Translations under genes and position numbers: made by a program
Notes under the pieces: generated by a model
The model's database searches: none
Seen by the model: only the letters and a program-made list of their open reading frames with translations
What the model was told of the DNA's origin: nothing
Source of the DNA: an uncultured Clostridia bacterium
GTDB taxonomy: Bacteria > Bacillota > Clostridia > Christensenellales > Borkfalkiaceae
Direction of reading: 5' to 3'
DNA: 37,808 nt
Assembly: GCA_947628675.1 (NCBI GenBank)
Contig: CANRAR010000011.1
Coordinates: 1 to 37,808, forward strand
Part shown: piece by piece, positions 33,264-37,808 of the stretch
How positions within the stretch are numbered: the stretch's first letter is position 1
Layout: each line of letters starts with the position of its first letter

Positions 33264-34086
33264 GGCCGTCCTCCCCGAGGATCGCCCCCACCTTGCCGAG
33301 CCCGTCCAACACGACATAGCGCGCGAACAGTTTCTGCGGCACGTCCTCATACCGCTTCAGGTGCGCCGAGGCGAGCACGGCGATCCCGCTCTCCACCGCC
33401 CGCCGCACGGCAGCATAGTCCTCGGGGAGAAGTTCGTCCGTCACGATGGCCTCTGGTCGCATGGCGCGGATGCCCGCGGTGAAGGCGGTCAGCTTGTCCG
33501 CAAAGCGGATGACGTCCGCCGTCTCGCCTAAATCCCCCGCCGAGAGTTCGCCCCGCTCGTCGCTCACGAGCACATTGCACTTCATGCGGCGGCAGACGAG
33601 CCTGCACAGGTCGCGCAAGAGCGTCGTCTTGCCCTCCCCGGGTGGCGCAAGCAGGAGCACCGACTTGACGCCGTCATGGAAACACGCCGTGTAAATTTCC
33701 TCCGCGCACCCTTCAATAGCGTGGGGAATGCGGATGCACAGCGAGGTCACGCCGCGGACGGCGAGCACCCCCTTCTCGTCATAGACGTACGCGCCCGCAA
33801 TGCCCACGCGCTCCCCCTCTTTTGCCGTTACGAACCCGCGGCGGATCTGATTTTCCACCGCGTAGACGGAATACCCGCTCGCGGCGAACAGCGTATCCTC
33901 CACCTCGCCCTGCGTGGGAATGAGCGCGCGCCCCTCCTCGCAGACGCCGCAGTCGCCGAGGCAGACAAATTTGCCGGCGAGATTGGCGCGCAGGGGCTTG
34001 TCCGCGCGGATGCGCAGTTCATAGAGCAAATGGAGATTGACGTACCGAAGCGCATCGGCGAGCCGCGGCGGCAGAAAATCAAGCAT
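33250..34086 (-). CDS. spoIIIAA: Stage III sporulation ATPase AA
   Basis: Secretion-type ATPase powering the SpoIIIA channel. 278 residues. Walker A is APPGEGKTT (147-155); VLVSDERGELSAGDLG and GIRAMRPEAIVTDELLPEDY follow. First gene of the eight-gene operon. ATG 34086 has no SD; a sigma-E promoter ends six bases before it. Confidence 0.95.
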   Translation of the reverse strand: MLDFLPPRLADALRYVNLHLLYELRIRADKPLRANLAGKFVCLGDCGVCEEGRALIPTQGEVEDTLFAASGYSVYAVENQIRRGFVTAKEGERVGIAGAYVYDEKGVLAVRGVTSLCIRIPHAIEGCAEEIYTACFHDGVKSVLLLAPPGEGKTTLLRDLCRLVCRRMKCNVLVSDERGELSAGDLGETADVIRFADKLTAFTAGIRAMRPEAIVTDELLPEDYAAVRRAVESGIAVLASAHLKRYEDVPQKLFARYVVLDGLGKVGAILGEDGHVVA

Positions 34087-34092
34087 CGCTAT

Positions 34093-34121
34093 AATATATG
34101 GGACGAGCCGTAAAAATATGA
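34093..34121 (-). promoter_or_regulatory. Sigma-E promoter of the spoIIIA operon
   Basis: On the minus strand TCATATT (34115-34121), 14 bases, CATATATT (34093-34100). Consensus is KMATATT, 14-15 bases, CATACANT. Sigma-E control of spoIIIA is established in Bacillus. The -35 begins right at the base of the abfA terminator hairpin. Confidence 0.8.
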
Positions 34122-34153
34122 AAAGCCCCGCGCGGCAGAGCCGCGCGGGGCTT
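34117..34153 (-). terminator. Terminator of the GH51 gene
   Basis: AAGCCCCGCGCGGC and its exact complement (arms 34140-34153 and 34123-34136), loop of three, then TTTTCAT on the minus strand. Confidence 0.85.
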
Positions 34154-34166
34154 CAAAAAGCAACCC

Positions 34167-36770
34167 TTATTCAATCACAAACACATTTACACTGTTGTTC
34201 TTGATCTGCGCTTTCAGCACATTGTCCTCGATGACGATCTCGCTCTCCTTGGGCTCGATGTTCATCTTCTTGCCCGCCTTCACGAGGATCTCATTGATGG
34301 CGGTCACGTCCTCGTTCCACAGCGTGATAACGCGCGCCCGCTTCCTCTCGCCGAACCCGACGAGGTTGGCCTTCATCGTCTCGTTCTTGCCCGAGACATT
34401 CACCACTTTCAGGTAAATCTTTCCGTCCTCGCCCACCGTCGCGCTCTGGAAGATGCGCTCGTTCACCTTCCAGACGTGCTTATACAGCACCTCGTGCCAT
34501 TCGCCGTCCTTGAAGATGGCGGCGACGAACTCCTTGCGCGTATAGGTGAGTTTGAGGATATTCCCCTCGGGGCTGTACCCGAGGAACTTATCCTTGCCCA
34601 TCATCTCGCAGACGGTGCGCATGAAATCGACACGCTTGTCGAAGGAGACGTCATACCCTTTGTGGTTCTTGCCGTATTGGCAGCAAACGGAGAAGCCCGC
34701 GCTGTCCATCGTGCCCACGTCGCGGACGTCCTCTACGCCCACGCCGCCGATGAAACTCTGCTCGCCCGAGAGTCTGCGGAAGGAGATCTCCACGGTGCAG
34801 TCGCCGAACTTCTGCGCGTCGTAGTAAAATCCGTTGAACGCCTCGCTCTCCTCGATGATGAGTTCGCCGTTCTCGATGTGTCCGCCGTAGCAGTTGGGAT
34901 AGACCTTCCAGCCGCCCATACCGTCCTTGAAGTCGTGGTCGTAGAGCGTCTTGCCCGTCTTGATGTCCTTGACGACGACGCGCGAGACGGCGCTCGCCGT
35001 GCGGTGTCCGCCGAGGAGGAGCCCGCCCGCGTTGTCGTCGTTGACGGGCGCAACGTCCGTCAGGGTGTACGCGCCCGTGTTGCCCGCAAACATCTGCTGC
35101 ACGTAGTAGTTGGGGGTGAGCATCACGTCGCGCGCATTGAACCAGATCATGTTGGGCGTCCAGCGGTAATGGTAGGTCGAGGCAAAGAGCGGCGCGTAGC
35201 ACGTCATCTTCACGACGTCGGAATTGCGCTCACAGCCCGTCAAAAAGGCGGCCTCGGCGAGCGCCGACTTCAAATTATTGTCGCCGTTGAGGCGTCCGCG
35301 GCCGTCCGACATCGTGTGCATGGCGTACTCGCCCATGAACACCTTCGCGCCCTCTCTGTCGTAGCAGTCGTAGCGCTTGGTGTTGTCGATGAACCACTGG
35401 TAGGAGTTGTATACGTGTTCGTCCACGATCATATCGCGGTACTTTTCGTTGATGGTCTTCCACGAATCGTTGGAATCCTGCGGGCGGATATCCACGCCCG
35501 CGCTCGTCACGACGGTGATGTCGAAGAGTTTGAGAAGGTCGGTGAGCCTCCCCTTGTACATATACTGCCGAACCCCCAAGAGGCAGGAGGCGAAGTTATC
35601 GAAGTACTCGTAGCCCCAATTCTCGTTGCCGATGCCGATATATTTGAGTTCGAAGGGCGCGGGGTGTCCCATATCCGAACGCACCTTTGCCCAGTACGCC
35701 TCATTGCGGTCGGAGGAAGAAATGTCCCCCTTCGCAAAGTAGATGAGGTCGGCAACGTTGTCGATGACCTCCTTCTGGAACTTCTCCGTCCCGGGGACGA
35801 TGCGTTGATAGCCCGTCTTGCGCTGTTCGCCCATGCGGATCTGGCAGAGCACCCCGCAGTGGAGCACAGGCAGCGGCGTCATGTTGAGGTCCTCGCACAG
35901 CGCGAAATATTCATAGAACCCGATGCCGTAGGACTGCATATACCGCCAAAGGTTGGGAATTTGGCGGCGCTTTTCCAAGGGGCCCACCGTCTCGCGCCAC
36001 TTGTATTGGTAGTCGAAGGAGACGTCCCCCTCCACGACGCACCCGCCGGGGAAGCGCAAGAACGAGGGATGGCAGTCTTTCAAAACCTGCACGATGCGCG
36101 GGGAGAGTTTCCCGTTGCGGTATTTATCGGGGTCGCCCCACGTCTTGGAAGGAAGGAGCGATACATAGTCGATGCCGATCTCGCCGTTGCCCTCGAGTTT
36201 GATGCAGAGCCTGCCCATCGTGTCCTTTTCCGCCACAACGGAAGTTGTTACCTTGATCCACTCGCCGTCGTCCCCCTCGGGGATCCTGATCTCGCCCACC
36301 GTCGTATGCCTGCCGTGCGCGCCGCGGATATACACTTTCGCAACGCCCTTAAAGCCGAGGCGCTTCACCCACATGGAGAAGTTGTACGTCTCGCCGTTCT
36401 CCACGGGCATCCCGTACATATCGTAGCCGCCCGCGCAGTAATAGCCGGGATTTTCGAGATGATAGATGCCGCCCACGCTCAAATGCAGATAGTGCGGATT
36501 ATTTTCGTTCATGCCGCCCACCGACATAATTTGGCGGGGGCCCGCGCCATACATATCCCAATAGAAAGAATTTGCCTTGCGCACGTCCACCAAACTTTCG
36601 CAGTTGTAGTCGTCGCAGGCAAAATACGCGAATTCAAAGGAATTGTTGATGACCATCTCGGCGTTCAGACCGCCGTCGGCGGCTTGGTTGATGTCCTCAA
36701 AGAAAAGGCCGTAGAGGTGCTTGGAAATATCCACACCTCTCTTCTTTGCGTCCAAAGTGTATTTGATCAT
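34167..36770 (-). CDS. GH51 alpha-L-arabinofuranosidase
   Basis: Removes terminal arabinofuranose from arabinan or arabinoxylan oligosaccharides. 867 residues, no signal peptide, so it acts on imported oligomers. An N-terminal part (ISKHLYGLFFEDINQAADGG) and a CBM4/9-like beta-sandwich (about 100-210) precede the TIM barrel with FLRFPGGCVVEG. The acid/base is E383 in GIGNENWGYEYF and the nucleophile E481 in FMGEYAMH. About the last 300 residues are beta-rich, longer than in minimal GH51. The start is ATG 36770 with AAGGAG five bases upstream; TTG 36785 is rejected because that site would then lie inside the gene. It stands alone, without transporters or regulators nearby. Confidence 0.92.
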   Translation of the reverse strand: MIKYTLDAKKRGVDISKHLYGLFFEDINQAADGGLNAEMVINNSFEFAYFACDDYNCESLVDVRKANSFYWDMYGAGPRQIMSVGGMNENNPHYLHLSVGGIYHLENPGYYCAGGYDMYGMPVENGETYNFSMWVKRLGFKGVAKVYIRGAHGRHTTVGEIRIPEGDDGEWIKVTTSVVAEKDTMGRLCIKLEGNGEIGIDYVSLLPSKTWGDPDKYRNGKLSPRIVQVLKDCHPSFLRFPGGCVVEGDVSFDYQYKWRETVGPLEKRRQIPNLWRYMQSYGIGFYEYFALCEDLNMTPLPVLHCGVLCQIRMGEQRKTGYQRIVPGTEKFQKEVIDNVADLIYFAKGDISSSDRNEAYWAKVRSDMGHPAPFELKYIGIGNENWGYEYFDNFASCLLGVRQYMYKGRLTDLLKLFDITVVTSAGVDIRPQDSNDSWKTINEKYRDMIVDEHVYNSYQWFIDNTKRYDCYDREGAKVFMGEYAMHTMSDGRGRLNGDNNLKSALAEAAFLTGCERNSDVVKMTCYAPLFASTYHYRWTPNMIWFNARDVMLTPNYYVQQMFAGNTGAYTLTDVAPVNDDNAGGLLLGGHRTASAVSRVVVKDIKTGKTLYDHDFKDGMGGWKVYPNCYGGHIENGELIIEESEAFNGFYYDAQKFGDCTVEISFRRLSGEQSFIGGVGVEDVRDVGTMDSAGFSVCCQYGKNHKGYDVSFDKRVDFMRTVCEMMGKDKFLGYSPEGNILKLTYTRKEFVAAIFKDGEWHEVLYKHVWKVNERIFQSATVGEDGKIYLKVVNVSGKNETMKANLVGFGERKRARVITLWNEDVTAINEILVKAGKKMNIEPKESEIVIEDNVLKAQIKNNSVNVFVIE

Positions 36771-36818
36771 AGTATCTCCTTGCAACCGCCCCCCCTCGGC
36801 GGCAATTTTACTATCAGT

Positions 36819-36847
36819 ATTATATCAGCGAAACACAATTCCGTCAA
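36819..36847 (-). promoter_or_regulatory. GH51 gene promoter
   Basis: TTGACG (36842-36847), 17 bases, TATAAT (36819-36824). The leader of about 42 bases holds a GC hairpin just before the ribosome site. Confidence 0.85.
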
Positions 36848-36893
36848 TCGTTTGGGAAAAAGTTTCCATGGGCGATTATTTTTATTTTTTCAA

Positions 36894-37455
36894 AAAAAGT
36901 ATGTCATATATCTCTTTTTTGCGGCAAGCGATATGATAAGATAAAAGTATGAAAACCTTCTTTTCTTTCAGCAGACGTCCGCATGACCGTCATCGCCCCG
37001 AAAAATATCCTTGCACCAATTTTTTTGCCTTGATATGCGAAAAAAGTTTGGCATATATCCCCCATTTCCGCCAATCGATATGTTACGATAAAAGTATGAA
37101 AACCTTCTCTCTTTACAACAGTCGTTCTCGCAATCATCAGACTGAAAAATACCCTTGTTCTCGAATACTTCTTATTTGTGAAAAAGATATGTCAAATATA
37201 AGCATGAAAACCTTCTTCCCCAATAATCAACGTTCTCGCAATCATCAACAAGCTAAAAAATATTTTTGTGCACGATTATCTCTTATTTGCAAAAAAAGTA
37301 TGGTAGATTTAAGTATGCAAAACTTCTTTCACAATAACATTCGTTCTCGCAATCGTCATCGGTTTGAAAAATATCCTTGTACTCCATTACTTCTTATTTC
37401 TAAAAAAGGTATGTCGAATATATGTATGAAAAATTTCTTTTTGAAAAACAGTATC
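36894..37455. repeat. AT-rich tandem repeat array, four units plus partial ends
   Basis: Units carry an AAGTATGAAAACCTTCTT-like start (ATG at 36949, 37096, 37204, 37315, 37426), a CGTTCTCGCAATCATCA middle and a GAAAAATATCCTTGT...CTTCTTATTTG end. Spacings are 147, 108, 111 and 111 bases, all multiples of three. Much more A/T rich than the rest of the window. Confidence 0.85.
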
Positions 37456-37808
37456 CGTTACCCTCGCCCCCTCTGCCCCGCGCGCGCCGAGCAAATTACC
37501 TCTCCCGCGCCCGCGCGCAGTTCCCCCCTACGGGGGGAACTGCGCGCGGGCGCGGGAGAGGTAAAAGATGAAAAACAAAATTTATTGCAGACCGCCGAAA
37601 AAAATAAATTCCCCCGAACAAGCAAAATGAAAAAGCGTTCCCTTCCCGAAAAAACTTTCCAAAAAAATGCCGCCCCACGCCGCGCCTTCGGCTTTTTCCG
37701 CACGAAAAAAGAGAAGGCAAAAACCTTCCCTCTTTGGTGCACCGAGACAATTATAATCCGAACACGAAAGCTCGTCAAGGCTGACCGTTTGCGTTCCGTT
37801 TTTGTAGT
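36949..37808 (+). CDS. Candidate repeat-protein ORF, open to the window end
   Basis: From ATG 36949 there is no stop for 286 codons, to the last base of the window. The first 160 residues are four repeats of 36-49 aa: MKTFF-x-NN, RSRNH, EKYPC, LLLIC, EK-x-MSNIS. Copy-to-copy indels are always in frame, which argues for coding. Against it: no ribosome site, no clear promoter, no recognisable family, odd composition, and the second half runs through a GC palindrome and Lys-rich sequence. In the partial copy just upstream the same frame holds TGA and TAA. It may be a real but unusual gene or a non-coding repeat open by chance. Confidence 0.25.
   Translation, partial: MKTFFSFSRRPHDRHRPEKYPCTNFFALICEKSLAYIPHFRQSICYDKSMKTFSLYNSRSRNHQTEKYPCSRILLICEKDMSNISMKTFFPNNQRSRNHQQAKKYFCARLSLICKKSMVDLSMQNFFHNNIRSRNRHRFEKYPCTPLLLISKKGMSNICMKNFFLKNSIRYPRPLCPARAEQITSPAPARSSPLRGELRAGAGEVKDEKQNLLQTAEKNKFPRTSKMKKRSLPEKTFQKNAAPRRAFGFFRTKKEKAKTFPLWCTETIIIRTRKLVKADRLRSVFV
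37496..37564. repeat. Perfect palindrome with 33-bp arms and a 3-base loop
   Basis: The left arm (37496-37528) runs from TTACCTCTCCCGCG to AGTTCCCCCC, then TAC, then the exact reverse complement (37532-37564). It is about 70% GC between AT-rich flanks. No T-run directly follows on either strand. Confidence 0.9.
37705..37735 (-). terminator. Terminator-like hairpin just after a promoter
   Basis: On the minus strand AAAGAGGGAAGG, loop TTTTTG, CCTTCTCTTT followed by further T's; a two-base bulge in the stem. It starts about 8 bases after the predicted start of the promoter at 37750-37778. Confidence 0.55.
37750..37778 (-). promoter_or_regulatory. Strong sigma-A-like promoter, minus strand
   Basis: TTGACG (37773-37778), 17 bases, TATAAT (37750-37755). 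Predicted start near 37743, next to the palindrome GGTGCACC. Confidence 0.7.

Noticed and set aside
33315-33325. GACATAGC in spoIIIAA as a further copy of the dispersed element
   Set aside because: Only one half-site matches and there is no dyad.
34476-36944. 822-codon open frame on the plus strand
   Set aside because: It is the mirror of the GH51 gene. The minus frame has all catalytic motifs; the plus frame has the Val/His/Arg-rich composition of an antisense reading in high-GC DNA.
37458-37778. 106-codon minus-strand frame over the big palindrome
   Set aside because: Its TTG start coincides with the -35 of a strong promoter, so the codon would not be transcribed; no ribosome site.

Overview
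The window is a gene-dense stretch of about 57-58% GC (estimated by eye). It looks like the chromosome of an endospore-forming Clostridia-type Firmicute. Pointers are the two-subunit ADP-glucose pyrophosphorylase (GlgC plus GlgD), the complete spoIIIAA-AH operon, SpoIVB, GerW and two DacF-like carboxypeptidases, and Firmicute-style sigma-A and sigma-E promoters. I cannot name the genus; a gut lineage such as Christensenellales is a guess.

Layout. (1) 1-8140, plus strand: a glycogen operon, glgC (5' end cut off by the window) - glgD - glgA - glgP - a GH13 maltodextrin hydrolase. It makes ADP-glucose, polymerises it, and breaks the polymer down again. (2) 8141-9555: a 1.4-kb region with almost no protein coding. 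It holds a terminator, degenerate repeats, a long inverted repeat with outward promoters, and a 38-aa ORF with a structured leader. (3) 9556-12762: a XerS-like tyrosine recombinase, hflX, a convergent Cys-rich mini-protein and lexA with a LexA-like operator. (4) 12861-17028, minus strand: scpA-scpB-ytfI-gerW-dacF-rluB (chromosome segregation, sporulation, cell wall, ribosome). (5) 17148-18473: lysA with its own promoter. (6) 18578-29586, minus strand: asp23-nusB-folD-ispA-dxs-tlyA-nadK-argR-recN-spoIVB-spoIIM-like-dac, the usual Firmicute cluster but without xseA/xseB and without spo0A after spoIVB. (7) 29648-34086, minus strand: spoIIIAA to spoIIIAH, preceded by a near-consensus sigma-E promoter. 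(8) 34167-36770, minus strand: an intracellular GH51 arabinofuranosidase with its own promoter. (9) 36780-37808: AT-rich tandem repeats, a perfect 33-bp-arm palindrome and a promoter-terminator pair.

The most interesting signals are not single protein families. First, a 21-bp palindromic element occurs four times in the window; two copies lie inside unrelated genes (dxs, spoIIIAE), in the same reading frame. Second, four genes (recombinase, Cys-rich mini-protein, lysA, spoIIIAA) have a -10 box exactly six bases before the start codon and no Shine-Dalgarno (SD) sequence for that start, which predicts leaderless mRNAs; nadK is nearly so. Third, two start codons (ytfI, spoIIM-like) lie in the 3' arm of a perfect hairpin. 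Fourth, tlyA is split by a one-base slip in a G tract. Fifth, the tandem repeats at the right end keep a 286-codon frame open with every spacing divisible by three.
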